A stretch of DNA of 64,000 nt from Roseiarcus sp963721905 (GTDB lineage Bacteria; Pseudomonadota; Alphaproteobacteria; Rhizobiales; Beijerinckiaceae). Shown piece after piece: positions 17,765 through 25,328 of this stretch. Position 1 is the first letter of the stretch, and each line of letters opens with the position of its first letter. The stretch lies in contig CAVRMF010000006.1 in the NCBI GenBank assembly GCA_963721905.1, forward strand, positions 86,560-150,559. The letters run 5' to 3'. The position numbers and the translations under genes are program-made. Under the pieces are notes generated by a model, which worked only from the letters and a program-made list of their open reading frames with translations, was not told where the DNA came from and ran no database searches.

Positions 17765-18156
17765 ATGAAACGAGGGACGCTTCTCGCCAGCGCCGCGATC
17801 GTTTGCGTCGGCCTTCTCTCCGGCCCGGCGGGCGCGCAAGTCACGCCGCAGACGGTAGAACTGGCCAAGGTCGATGTGACGAGTCTATCGGCTGGTTATC
17901 GCTCAACCAAGGTCGTCGGCAGCAGCGTCGTTAATGACGCCGGCGAAACCGTCGGCAAGATTGACGACCTCCTGGTGAGCCCCGACCGCAAGCAGCCATT
18001 CGCCGTAATCTCGATCGGCGGCTTCTTGGGCATGGGCACTCGTTTGGTTATCGTCCCATACGACGCTCTGAAGTTCGCCGACAATAAAGTAACGCTGCCA
18101 GGCAGCACAAGGACGGGCTCAGGATGCTGCCAGAGTTCAAGTACGCAACGCAGTGA
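17765..18156 (+). CDS. Secreted PRC-barrel protein (one frameshift)
   Basis: ATG at 17765 follows GGGAGGAAG. A Sec signal peptide (MKRGTLLASAAIVCVGLLSG, cleavage near AGA-Q) precedes a PRC-barrel: STKVVGSSVVNDAGETVGKI, DDLLVSP, PFAVISIGGFLGMGTRLVIV, PYDALKF. After VTLPGST the frame must shift by one base to give KDGLRMLPEFKYATQ, with TGA at 18154-18156. A lost A in acaa(a)gg explains it. Without the shift the frame runs on to 18217 with unrelated sequence. PRC-barrel proteins of this kind are periplasmic and common in stress loci. A larger relative lies at 24003. Confidence 0.78.
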
Positions 18157-18213
18157 TCGAAGGAATTTTCTTCCCAGCCTATATGCGGCGGTTCTTTCGA
18201 ACGGCGCAAAGCA

Positions 18214-18357
18214 GTGAACCTGATTCTTATTTTGATTGTCTTAATTCTTCTTTTCGGAGGTGGTGGATTTTATATCGGAGCGCCATATCATTACTTTGGC
18301 GGCGGTGTATCGCTCCTGTTGCTGATTGTCGTTCTGATCCTTCTGTTCAGGGGTTAA
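18214..18357 (+). CDS. DUF3309-type mini membrane protein (47 aa)
   Basis: From GTG 18214: NLILILIVLILLFGGGGFYI, GAPYHYFGGGVSLLLLIVVL, ILLFRG. Two hydrophobic helices are joined by a Gly/Tyr-rich turn, the DUF3309 pattern. Its TAA stop (18355-18357) is also the target site of the IS5-type element that follows, so the gene end is intact but its downstream DNA is cut off. Similar mini-proteins lie at 10228 and 21621. Function unknown. Confidence 0.6.
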   Translation: MNLILILIVLILLFGGGGFYIGAPYHYFGGGVSLLLLIVVLILLFRG

Positions 18358-19291
18358 GAGCCTGTCTCAAAAGGTCGTTAAGGAAGGAATGATTCACCGG
18401 GTCATCTGCAATTTTGAGGATGATTTGGGATGTGGACCGAGACTGACCGGAGCACGTATCGCCAGGCTGGGGATTGTCTGCCGAGCGATCTGAGCGATCC
18501 GGAATGGGAGCGCCTGGCGCCACTGATTCCGCCGGCAAGGCCCGGTGGCCGGCCGCGCAAGACCGACATGCGCTCGGCGATGAACGCGATCTTCTATCTT
18601 CTGCGAACCGGTTGCCCGTGGCGCTATTTGCCGCGCGGAGTCTTCCCGCCACGGTCGACGGTCTACAACATTTTCCGCGCTTTCCAGCGGGAGGGAGTGT
18701 GGGAGGCGATCTGGGAGGAACTGCGCGCGGCCGTGCGCGAACGGCTGGGCCGGGAGGCGAGCCCCAGCGCCGGCGTCATCGACAGCCAGTCGCTTAAGTC
18801 GGCCGAAAAAGGGGATGCGCGAAAGGTGAAACAGACGCAGTGGGTTATGACGCTGGCAAGAAGGTGAAGGGGCGCAAGATCCACGCTCTGGTCGATACCG
18901 AAGGCATGCCACTGCGCGTGGTGGTTCACTCCGCCGCCATTCAGGACCGAGACGGCGCCGGCCTGGTCTTTGACCGCATCCGCCAGCGCTTCAATTGGCT
19001 CGAACTCGTCTGGGCCGATGGCGGCTACAACGCCGGCCAGGTCAAACGCGCCGCCGCTGCGCAGCCGCCGCTGCGTGTGGAGATCGTCAAACGTCCCGAC
19101 GACATTTCAGGATTCATCGTCCTGCCGCGTCGCTGGGTTGTCGAACGGACCTTTTCGTGGTTCGGCCGAAACCGACGTCTGGCCAAGGACTACGAGAACC
19201 TTGCTGACACCCTCGCGGCCTTCATCACACTCGCCTGCATCCAGCTCGCCATCAGGCGGCTCGCGCGGGCATAGACTTTTGAGTCAGGCTC
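18358..19291 (+). mobile_element. IS5-family insertion sequence
   Basis: About 934 bp with imperfect terminal inverted repeats: left GAGCCTGTCTCAAAAGGTC, right (reverse complement) GAGCCTGACTCAAAAGTC. TAA is found on both sides (18355-18357 and 19292-19294), a 3-bp target duplication. It contains a transposase split in two overlapping frames. The element looks complete and recent. Confidence 0.85.
18430..19274 (+). CDS. IS5-family transposase (two frames, probable -1 frameshift)
   Basis: The first frame (18430-18867) has the N-terminal DUF4096-like part: SDLSDPEWERLAPLIPPARP, AMNAIFYLLRTGCPWRYLPR and the first catalytic Asp in GVIDSQSLKSAEKG. The second (18840-19274, open further upstream) has GYDAGKKVKGRKIHALVDTE, the second Asp in LVWADGGYNAG, and the Glu in RRWVVERTFSWFGRNRRLAK. 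The frames meet at a GAAAAAGGGG run (about 18806-18814), a typical slippery site for programmed frameshifting in IS427-type members. DDE catalysis appears intact. Confidence 0.85.
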
Positions 19292-19465
19292 TAAGCGACC
19301 GCAAGATCGGCTCTTGATTTGGCCGCGCATTGCGAAGACGCGTGGGTGACGCGTTTTTCATCTCCGAGGGTCGCGGCGTAGAGAACCGACGTACACGGCG
19401 TACCGAGCCGCTGGACCTCTGCCGACGTGGTGAATAGCGCCTAAGAAGCCGCCGGGCTCGCGGCC

Positions 19466-20569
19466 TCAACCCGCGAGAATGTGGCCAAGGGCCGCGAGCG
19501 GACGAATGCGATCGCAGACGATTTTGGTTGTGGCCAGAATTGGCGCCGAAAGGATGGCGCCGGGGACGCCCCACAGCCAAAACCAGAACACGAAAGAGAA
19601 GACCACGAGAACCGGATTGAGCGTGAATCGTCTGGCGAGAAGCATCGGCGTCACCGTCTCGCCTTCGATCACATGGATGGCGCCGTAGAGCGCCGCCGGG
19701 AGCATGGCTTGCCAGGTCGAGGCGATCGTGAGCGAGCCGGCGAACAGGAAAATGAAAATGGCTGCGGCGGGCCCGAGAATCGGCACATAATTGAGAATGA
19801 ATGCGACTGTTCCCCATAGGACGGGATCGCCAACTCCGGTCGACCACATGACAAGGGCGGTCGCCGTCCCGACAAGCGCGTTCATCAGGGTAATTGTGAC
19901 GAGATAGGCGGAAATATCGCGTCCGATTTGCTGTGAGATGTCGACCGCCTGCCGCTTGCTGGCAAACCTGGGCAAGACTTCGACCAGCCGCCGCAGGAAA
20001 CTGTCCCCCGAAACGAGGAGGAAGTAGAGAAACATCACGGTGGTGAACAGCCCGCCGGCGAAGCTTCGTGTGCCAGCAAAGACGCTCGACAAAATCGCCC
20101 CGCCATCCAAAGGCCCGGCCGAGCTTTGCTGCGGGCCCGCGGCGCCGAAATTATTGGCCGCCGCCAGAAAAGTTCGAAGTGTATTGATAGGCGCATCGAG
20201 AAAGCTCAGCCGCTCCTGAATGTGAGGAATGCCCTCAGGCAGTTTGGCTATCCACGCTTCGGCGGGCCCCGAGATGGCGGCGCCAAGTCCGACAATCGTC
20301 GCGATCACGACAAGGATGAGCAGAAGGGCTCCCAGCGCCCTGGGCGCTCGCAATCGCTCGAGTGCGCGTAAGGCCGGCTGCATCAGAAGATTGAGCATGA
20401 CCGCGAAGATCATAGGCAGGACGATCTCGCTGGCGACATAGGCCGCCGTCAAAATCGCAAGAACAAAAATGCCGCCAAGAAAGAAGGTCTTCGCGTCGGA
20501 CGGCAGAGGCATATCCGCCAATAATTCTTCGGGCGCTTCAATCTCAAGCTGTTGATCTGAATCCGGCAC
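19466..20569 (-). CDS. AI-2E family transporter (PerM/TqsA-like permease)
   Basis: A 367-residue inner-membrane protein with about 8 helices. Early helices are FFLGGIFVLAILTAAYVASE and VLPMIFAVMLNLLMQPALRA. A long periplasmic-type loop follows (AWIAKLPEGIPHIQERLSFL). The conserved C-terminal half has LMNALVGTATALVMWSTGVG, LWGTVAFILNYVPILGPAAA, VIEGETVTPMLLARRFTLNP and FWFWLWGVPGAILSAP. The family includes TqsA (AI-2 exporter) but also antiporters and unknowns, so the substrate is not assigned. The start at 20569 has an acidic leader typical of alphaproteobacterial members. Confidence 0.9.
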   Translation of the reverse strand: MPDSDQQLEIEAPEELLADMPLPSDAKTFFLGGIFVLAILTAAYVASEIVLPMIFAVMLNLLMQPALRALERLRAPRALGALLLILVVIATIVGLGAAISGPAEAWIAKLPEGIPHIQERLSFLDAPINTLRTFLAAANNFGAAGPQQSSAGPLDGGAILSSVFAGTRSFAGGLFTTVMFLYFLLVSGDSFLRRLVEVLPRFASKRQAVDISQQIGRDISAYLVTITLMNALVGTATALVMWSTGVGDPVLWGTVAFILNYVPILGPAAAIFIFLFAGSLTIASTWQAMLPAALYGAIHVIEGETVTPMLLARRFTLNPVLVVFSFVFWFWLWGVPGAILSAPILATTKIVCDRIRPLAALGHILAG

Positions 20570-20735
20570 GGCGAAAACTCCAGATCAACGCCTCGCAGGG
20601 CTTGGTGTGGACCCCGTAGACAATCCTTCCGCCCTTAGCATCCGTCGTCCAATGGCCGCTGACAGTCAAGCACCGGCGAGGAGCGAGTCGAACCCTTCCG
20701 ACAGAAACTGACGTCCGCCGGTACGACTGATCTCA

Positions 20736-20924
20736 TCAACCACGGTCGGCTATGCTGTGGAAGGCCCTCGCCGGCCACGCGACTGCATTGGGCAGAGCCT
20801 GTCCAACGCTTGTTGCGAGGTCTGACGCCGAAGCGCTATTCCACTTGGCCTAAATCGTGGGCGATAGCGCGACGCCAACGCCGACGAGATAGACAATCAC
20901 TATCAAGGCAATGAGGGCGCGCAT
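20736..20924 (-). pseudogene. Small conserved membrane protein interrupted by an amber codon
   Basis: From ATG 20924: MRALIALIVIVYLVGVGVAL, SPTI, then TAG (20850-20852), then in the same frame AKWNSASASDLATSVGQALP, NAVAWPARAFHSIADRG and TGA at 20736. The two halves together look like a Rhizobiales mini-protein of about 60 residues (one N-terminal helix, VGVGV.L.PT, then AKWN.AS...L, AVAWP.R). A single C-to-T change (CAG to TAG on the coding strand) at codon 25 would explain the break. Motif copy D lies 70 bases upstream. Confidence 0.5.
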
Positions 20925-20993
20925 GATCAGTCACCTGCTTTTTCCGCCTTAAGACGAGACCCACGATACCGCGCCCTCGGCAGCCGAACAGGG

Positions 20994-21007
20994 TCGGAAA
21001 ATACTCA
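20994..21007 (-). promoter_or_regulatory. Stress-region motif copy D
   Basis: In gene orientation TGAGTATTTTCCGACCCT, a full consensus match. It lies 70 bases upstream of the small amber-interrupted gene. Confidence 0.6.
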
Positions 21008-21138
21008 TTCGACAATATCGCGAAACGCGAAGCAGCGCGTCTTGACTGAGGGCTAAAATCAAACGTCGCAGCCCGCACAGACGCCTCGATCATGCGCGGC
21101 CTCGCCGCGCGTCCCGTTCGCAAACGGCGATGATAGCG

Positions 21139-21438
21139 CTAGCGACGCCAGCCCCATCGTCTACCCCATCCGCCGTCCCAGCGGCCTCCACCGCGAACGA
21201 GTCTTAGAACCAAAAGGAGCAACACTGCGCCGATAGTGGCGTCGACGATCGCAGCGATGAGGCCAGCGCCGAAGTGGATGCCGAGTTGAGGCAGCAGCCA
21301 CCCGCCGATGAAGGAGCCTACGACGCCGATAATAAGGTCATTGATGATCCCGTATCCGGTGCCGTGCACGATCTGTCCGGCTAACCATCCTGCAATGAGA
21401 CCAACCGCGAGCATGACGGTGAGACTTTCACTCGACAT
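21139..21438 (-). CDS. GlsB/YeaQ/YmgE family stress-response membrane protein
   Basis: This 99-residue protein has ATG at 21438, 6 bases after AAGAGG. Three hydrophobic helices are visible (LTVMLAVGLIAGWLAGQIVH, GIINDLIIGVVGSFIGGWLL, GLIAAIVDATIGAVLLLLVL) with the family glycine pattern GWLAG.I..G.G.G...D...G..G...GG. The C-terminus is Gly/Arg/Trp-rich (GGGRWDGGWGRRWGWRR), longer and more basic than usual. It is an inner-membrane, transglycosylase-associated type protein of unknown mechanism, often stress induced. Confidence 0.9.
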   Translation of the reverse strand: MSSESLTVMLAVGLIAGWLAGQIVHGTGYGIINDLIIGVVGSFIGGWLLPQLGIHFGAGLIAAIVDATIGAVLLLLVLRLVRGGGRWDGGWGRRWGWRR

Positions 21439-21620
21439 GACAACCTCTTAATGGTTGCGATGGGGCGAACCGCCACGATTCCAATGAGTCAAAAACCCCA
21501 GAGGCCGCCATGACAGCTTCGGAGACTGCAGGCCCTATTGATCCAACGTCGACAAAGCGTCGGCAGCGGGAAGCGAACACGCGCAGCGAGACGTTCCGGT
21601 GGTCGACAATTGTGCCGGCG

Positions 21621-21803
21621 TCAAAGTCTCGGACTCGACAAATTCAAGCCTGCGAGGCCACCAACGAGCCAAAGCACCACGACAACGACTAGGAGCAGAC
21701 CAAGGACGCTTCCGAGCCCGGAGCCTCCGTAGCGGCCATGGGCGTAGTACCCTCCGCCGCCGAAGAGAAAAATCAAAACAAGGATGATAAGAATCGTGCT
21801 CAT
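21621..21803 (-). CDS. Small hydrophobic protein (60 aa)
   Basis: ATG 21803 lies 7 bases after GGAAGG. The product MSTILIILVLIFLFGGGGYY, AHGRYGGSGLGSVLGLLLVV, VVVLWLVGGLAGLNLSSPRL has two membrane helices flanking a Gly/His/Tyr turn. The first helix is nearly the same as in the 28- and 47-residue proteins at 10228 and 18214, making a three-member family in this window. Function unknown. Confidence 0.65.
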   Translation of the reverse strand: MSTILIILVLIFLFGGGGYYAHGRYGGSGLGSVLGLLLVVVVVLWLVGGLAGLNLSSPRL

Positions 21804-21855
21804 GACAACGCCTTCCGCCAATTCCTGATCGCGCCGGTCGAGCCGGGAGCATCAA

Positions 21856-22038
21856 CTACTTCTTTAGGGCGTCTCGCACCGCGTCGCTGACGCTGCCAAC
21901 GGCGTTCTGGACTTTGCCCTCAGCTTGGTCCGATTTGCCGTCGCTCTGCAATTTTGCGTCGCCAAGCGCCTTGCCGATCGCTGTTTTCGCAGCGCCTTTG
22001 ATTTCCTTGATCGAACCAGCGACTCTGTTCTTGTCCAT
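21856..22038 (-). CDS. CsbD family stress protein
   Basis: The 60-residue product is MDKNRVAGSIKEIKGAAKTA, IGKALGDAKLQSDGKSDQAE, GKVQNAVGSVSDAVRDALKK, a complete CsbD protein. ATG 22038 follows AAGGAGAGCAGCC. It is more canonical than its paralogue at 9401, which shares the first 30 residues and part of the upstream DNA. Motif copy E lies 106 bases upstream. Confidence 0.88.
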   Translation of the reverse strand: MDKNRVAGSIKEIKGAAKTAIGKALGDAKLQSDGKSDQAEGKVQNAVGSVSDAVRDALKK

Positions 22039-22143
22039 GGCTGCTCTCCTTGCGTTATTGCGAAGACGGGGCGCGGAGTTTGGACTTGGGCCATTCGCGT
22101 CTGTCATCGAGACGGTAGGCGAGAAACTCGAGATAGGGCAGCC

Positions 22144-22157
22144 TCGGAAACTACTTA
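22144..22157 (-). promoter_or_regulatory. Stress-region motif copy E
   Basis: In gene orientation GAGTAAGTAGTTTCCGAGGCT: the right-hand part (GTAGTTTCCGA..CT) matches the consensus, while the left part has AAGTA rather than TGAGTA. It lies 106 bases upstream of the CsbD gene. Confidence 0.45.
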
Positions 22158-22339
22158 CTCGACGGGCCGTCGACATTGGCGACGGCAGATCGAATGGTCA
22201 GATTGCGTCAACAGAAGCGCCGCGGTCGCGTCCGACAATCCTCCCTTTTTCCAACCGAGCCCAATCAAGCCGATCCCGGGTTCGAACGGCGCAAGCCGAC
22301 ACGCCACGTCATCCTTGTAATTGCCCCAAATTTGAACGC

Positions 22340-22564
22340 TCAGCGATGCGTTGAGGGTCCTAACCGGAGTCGTGCCGCCACCTCGAGCTCTTCCGCGAAG
22401 GCGAGCGTAGAGGTGAGGACAGCGGTTTCGCTTGCAGTCGCCGATCCCTGGTCCCGGATGCCGATCGGAAATTCCATACGGCCCTCGTCCGCGTTCACTC
22501 GCACGCTGAAGAGGAGCCCGTGATTGAGCTGTTCTTCGACTTTCTTCACTTCGATGTTTGCCAT
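22340..22564 (-). CDS. Conserved small protein of unknown function
   Basis: A 74-residue protein starting MANIEVKKVEEQLNHGLLFS, then VRVNADEGRMEFPIGIRDQG and a helical end FAEELEVAARLRLGPSTHR. No domain is recognised. The alternating beta-type N-terminal half followed by a helix looks like a folded small domain. It lies between the CsbD and deaminase genes on the same strand. Confidence 0.55.
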   Translation of the reverse strand: MANIEVKKVEEQLNHGLLFSVRVNADEGRMEFPIGIRDQGSATASETAVLTSTLAFAEELEVAARLRLGPSTHR

Positions 22565-22611
22565 CTCGAGCTCCTTGAAGTTGATCGATCAGATCCCGGG
22601 TGGCGCCTGCC

Positions 22612-23139
22612 TTATCGAGGCGTAACAATGCACGAGCGATGAGCGTCCCGCGCTTTCCAGAAATCCGCCTGCAGCGCGGCCGCCTCGTCCTCGAGCAGCG
22701 GGCCGACGACTTCGGTCGGCCGCTGGCCGGCGGCAAACACGATGCCGCAAGCTAGGTCGAGGGGCGGGTTCTCCTCCTGCGACCCATTCCGCGCTTTGAG
22801 CCCCGTCCCTCTCAGACCGTAGACGATGCGCCCGATGCCGGCCCAGTAGATCGCCCCGGCGCACATCGCGCAGGGCTCGGCCGCAGTATAGAGCGTGCAT
22901 TTAGCGAGAAACGCCCGGCTATGGTGTCGCGCCGCGCGCGACGCCAGCAGCCGCTGGGCATGCCCCGTACGGTCGCCGCCCTCGCTCGTAAATCCGCTGC
23001 CCTGCTCCATGAGGACCTTTCCCTCGTCGTCGGCCAGCACGGCGCCGAACGGATGGTCGCCCGCGTCTCTCGCGCATTTCGCGGCGTCGAAGGCGCGACG
23101 CAGCAGCGTCTCGTCATAGGGGCGAAGGGAGGCGGTCAT
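22612..23139 (-). CDS. Nucleoside deaminase-like protein with altered catalytic Glu
   Basis: Cytidine/deoxycytidylate-deaminase superfamily, 175 residues from MTASLRPYDETLLRRAFDAA. Zinc ligands are present: His60 in TGHAQ, Cys90 and Cys93 in TAAEPCAMCAGAIYWAGIG, and the fold continues RIVYGL. The proton-shuttle Glu of the HAE motif is Gln62 here (codon CAG), which should abolish or strongly lower deamination. Family enzymes act on guanine, adenine or cytosine derivatives. An upstream ATG (23163) is also possible. Whether this is a base error, a dead enzyme or a binding protein cannot be told from sequence. Confidence 0.8.
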   Translation of the reverse strand: MTASLRPYDETLLRRAFDAAKCARDAGDHPFGAVLADDEGKVLMEQGSGFTSEGGDRTGHAQRLLASRAARHHSRAFLAKCTLYTAAEPCAMCAGAIYWAGIGRIVYGLRGTGLKARNGSQEENPPLDLACGIVFAAGQRPTEVVGPLLEDEAAALQADFWKARDAHRSCIVTPR

Positions 23140-23338
23140 GCGAGGCTCCAGCTTTCTCGACACTCGGGTTCATGATCGTCGAAAACGTCCTCACGACGAT
23201 CGGGTCCGTTTCCCGAACCGTCCCGATTGCAAGCAATCCGGCTCGATGAGCGCCGCTGAGGATTGCGGCCGCGAGAACGGCGCAGAGGGCGGCCGCTGAA
23301 AAAGCGACTCGCAACTGGACGGCGTTTCTTTTGTGCAT
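23114..23338 (-). CDS. Possible small membrane/secreted protein
   Basis: The 74-residue frame starts MHKRNAVQLRVAFSAAALCA, VLAAAILSGAHRAGLLAIGT. It has a basic start and one hydrophobic helix, then a polar tail, overlapping the deaminase start. The conserved upstream motif copy F (116 bases before its ATG) is the best argument that a gene begins here. No family recognised. Confidence 0.4.
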   Translation of the reverse strand: MHKRNAVQLRVAFSAAALCAVLAAAILSGAHRAGLLAIGTVRETDPIVVRTFSTIMNPSVEKAGASHDRLPSPL

Positions 23339-23453
23339 GAGTCTATCCGTAGCCGATTGCGCTGGCCTTCAACATCACGCCCGGCGAATCCAAATTCACC
23401 ACATGTCTTGAGCCACGCGCACTTGGACAGCGGCGACCTCGAAGAAACAAGCG

Positions 23454-23467
23454 TCGGAAATTACTCA
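23454..23467 (-). promoter_or_regulatory. Stress-region motif copy F
   Basis: In gene orientation TGAGTAATTTCCGACGCT, a full consensus match, 116 bases upstream of the small ORF at 23114-23338 that precedes the deaminase. Confidence 0.6.
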
Positions 23468-23481
23468 GATCGAGCGCCGAC

Positions 23482-23712
23482 GTGGCCCAGCTTCGACGAA
23501 CGCCGCGAGGCCGTCGGCGTCCGGAGCGGTCAGTGCGGCGCGGTCCGCCCGCTCATCGCTTTCGCGCCGATTGGTTCGACCGCCGTGTCGAGCTCAATGT
23601 GTCTCGCGAGTTCGTGAAGGCGAGCCCGCCCTGGGACCCGCTCGTTGCATTCAACGACGAATATGCACGGCGGCTCCACAAGCACTATGGGTGGGCCGGA
23701 TCGCTTGCATAA
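23482..23712 (+). CDS. Unrecognised frame, possible gene fragment
   Basis: The frame ends FRADWFDRRVELNVSREFVK, ASPPWDPLVAFNDEYARRLH, KHYGWAGSLA. The second half looks protein-like (aromatic residues, no low complexity), but the first half is Arg-rich shadow-like sequence and there is no ribosome binding site. It may be the 3' end of a broken gene. Confidence 0.22.
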   Translation: MAQLRRTPRGRRRPERSVRRGPPAHRFRADWFDRRVELNVSREFVKASPPWDPLVAFNDEYARRLHKHYGWAGSLA

Positions 23713-24002
23713 CGCCAGAGTCGTAATCGCACGATAGAGGACGCGAGAATGCCCAGCCGTGAGTCAGATCACGCCGGCCCAGGCTGCCGAGCCAGCGAGC
23801 AGCCTTGCTAGGTTACGGAGATATCAGGCGAGCATGAATTGGGAGAAGCGGTCCGGGCTCTGCACGACCAAAGCGCCTGATTCCCGCGGCGCCCGCGCGC
23901 GGGGGACCGGCGCGGGCAATATGGGTGAGCATGCTGAGCGCGTGTGCGGCTCCCTTGCAGTTTGCGTTCGACGGGGCCACGGCTCTCCACCGCCGCGCCG
24001 CT

Positions 24003-24902
24003 TCAATTGCTGGCTTTGGCTGGTTGGTTCGCCTTCCAATAGGCGTCGACTTTCTCGCTCAGACTCCCGACTTCGCTGCTGATCGAGAAGGAGTTTTTCG
24101 CTACTGTCGGTGCACCGTCGAGCGTACTCTTTGTCGTGTCCAGCACAAGCAGGGTGGCGTTTGGCGTGGCTTTGAAATCGTCCCACGGGATCGGAATACG
24201 GGTTTCATCGAACCCGAAAATCCCTCCCCGAGCGATCACCAGATAGGCGATTTCTTCCGTCAGGGGGCTCAGGACGAGGTCGTCAACGCTGCCGAGGGCT
24301 ACACCGTCCGAGCTTCGCACTTCGACGCTGAGCAACTCGTCGGAACGGAAGGCGACCTTTGATTCCATGACCGGAACCGCGCTGGCAATCTGTTGCTGGC
24401 GCCAGCTTGGCATGTCGACTGGCGGGGCCCCGTCCTTTTGCATGTAGGACAAATAACTCGCGTACAGTCCGCGGGTCGCGGCGAGCACGTCTTCGCAGGG
24501 CTGCTGTTGGCCGTGCCTAGCGAGGACGTTCGCAGAGGCGACGAGGACGCGCAACTCGTAGCCGGGCCGCCCGTTGTAGAAGCCCGGCCCAACGAAAGCC
24601 GCGCGGGCCCGAATGCTGGATTCACTTGTCGTTCCGCCGTACATTCCAAAGCCGGCCGCGCCCATGGGATAGCCGAGGCTGTAGCCGTCACCAGCGACCC
24701 AATAGCCGTCGTTTTCCATCCGGCGACTGAAGGCCTTCAAGTCCGCCCGACACACGTCGGCGGACTTGGCTATGACAGTATCGCCTTCTGTCGCGGGAGG
24801 ACTTGCCGTTTCCGTGTCGGCGGTCTGGGCGGCCAGAAGCGGACCCGTCAGCGCGAGATAAACGCAAGTCGCGATGGGGGCGAGACGGAGATTGCGGGGC
24901 AT
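24003..24902 (-). CDS. Secreted PRC-barrel domain protein
   Basis: A 299-residue protein with a Sec signal peptide (MPRNLRLAPIATCVYLALTG, cleavage near LAA). A helical region with two Cys (SADVCRADLKAFSRRMENDG and QQQPCEDVLAATRGLYASYL) is separated by a Gly/Tyr-rich loop. A PRC-barrel follows at about residues 190-260: LLSVEVRSSDGVALGSVDDL, VLSPLTEEIAYLVIARGGIF, GFDETRIPIPWDDFKATPN. It is likely periplasmic, with the two Cys possibly forming a disulfide. Motif copy G lies 98 bases upstream. PRC-barrels bind partners or small ligands; the role here is unknown. Confidence 0.82.
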   Translation of the reverse strand: MPRNLRLAPIATCVYLALTGPLLAAQTADTETASPPATEGDTVIAKSADVCRADLKAFSRRMENDGYWVAGDGYSLGYPMGAAGFGMYGGTTSESSIRARAAFVGPGFYNGRPGYELRVLVASANVLARHGQQQPCEDVLAATRGLYASYLSYMQKDGAPPVDMPSWRQQQIASAVPVMESKVAFRSDELLSVEVRSSDGVALGSVDDLVLSPLTEEIAYLVIARGGIFGFDETRIPIPWDDFKATPNATLLVLDTTKSTLDGAPTVAKNSFSISSEVGSLSEKVDAYWKANQPAKASN

Positions 24903-24999
24903 GGTGATGTTCCCAACGTCGATTGAGCCAAACGTCGATAGGACGGTCGGCGCGCCGCCGACGCTTCTCTGTTATCTCGGCTTCAGGATTGCGCCAGCG

Positions 25000-25013
25000 T
25001 CGGAAAATACTCA
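25000..25013 (-). promoter_or_regulatory. Stress-region motif copy G
   Basis: In gene orientation TGAGTATTTTCCGACGCT, a full consensus match, 98 bases upstream of the PRC-barrel gene at 24003-24902. Confidence 0.6.
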
Positions 25014-25174
25014 GGGATCCAGAAGCTCAAAAGGTCTTCCTTGCCAGTGCGCCGCGAAGTGCGTCCGGACAGAGGTGCGTTGCCGCTCTCTTCGTCTGCT
25101 CGCTCCTTGTCCTCAATCTGACAAAGGACTGCAGCAATCAGCGCCGCTTCCGACCCCCCCAAAAAACAGAGGCG

Positions 25175-25188
25175 TGAGTAGTTTCCGA
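25175..25188 (+). promoter_or_regulatory. Stress-region motif copy H
   Basis: TGAGTAGTTTCCGACTCT on the plus strand, a full consensus match, 141 bases upstream of the H+-ATPase start. It is the only strong copy on the plus strand and is followed by a plus-strand gene. Confidence 0.6.
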
Positions 25189-25328
25189 CTCTGTGATCGC
25201 GGCATCCCCGGCGCCAACAATCATTGGCGGCCGCTGCGCCAACTTCAAGCGAAGCGATCTCTGTGTCTCGCGACGCACAAACTACCGAGTGAAGCGACGT
25301 ACAGCAACGACGGAAAGAAATTTCGATC

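Larger units (their letters stand above)
24903..25328. other. Divergent regulatory region with two facing motif copies
   Basis: 426 bases between the leftward PRC-barrel gene and the rightward H+-ATPase gene. No gene is supported. It holds motif copies G and H in opposite orientations, one toward each gene. Confidence 0.5.

Noticed and set aside
10082..25188. Reading the repeated motif as an EcfG (GGAAC-N17-CGTT) promoter
   Set aside because: GGAA appears only on the strand opposite to the gene orientation and no GTT lies at the needed spacing.
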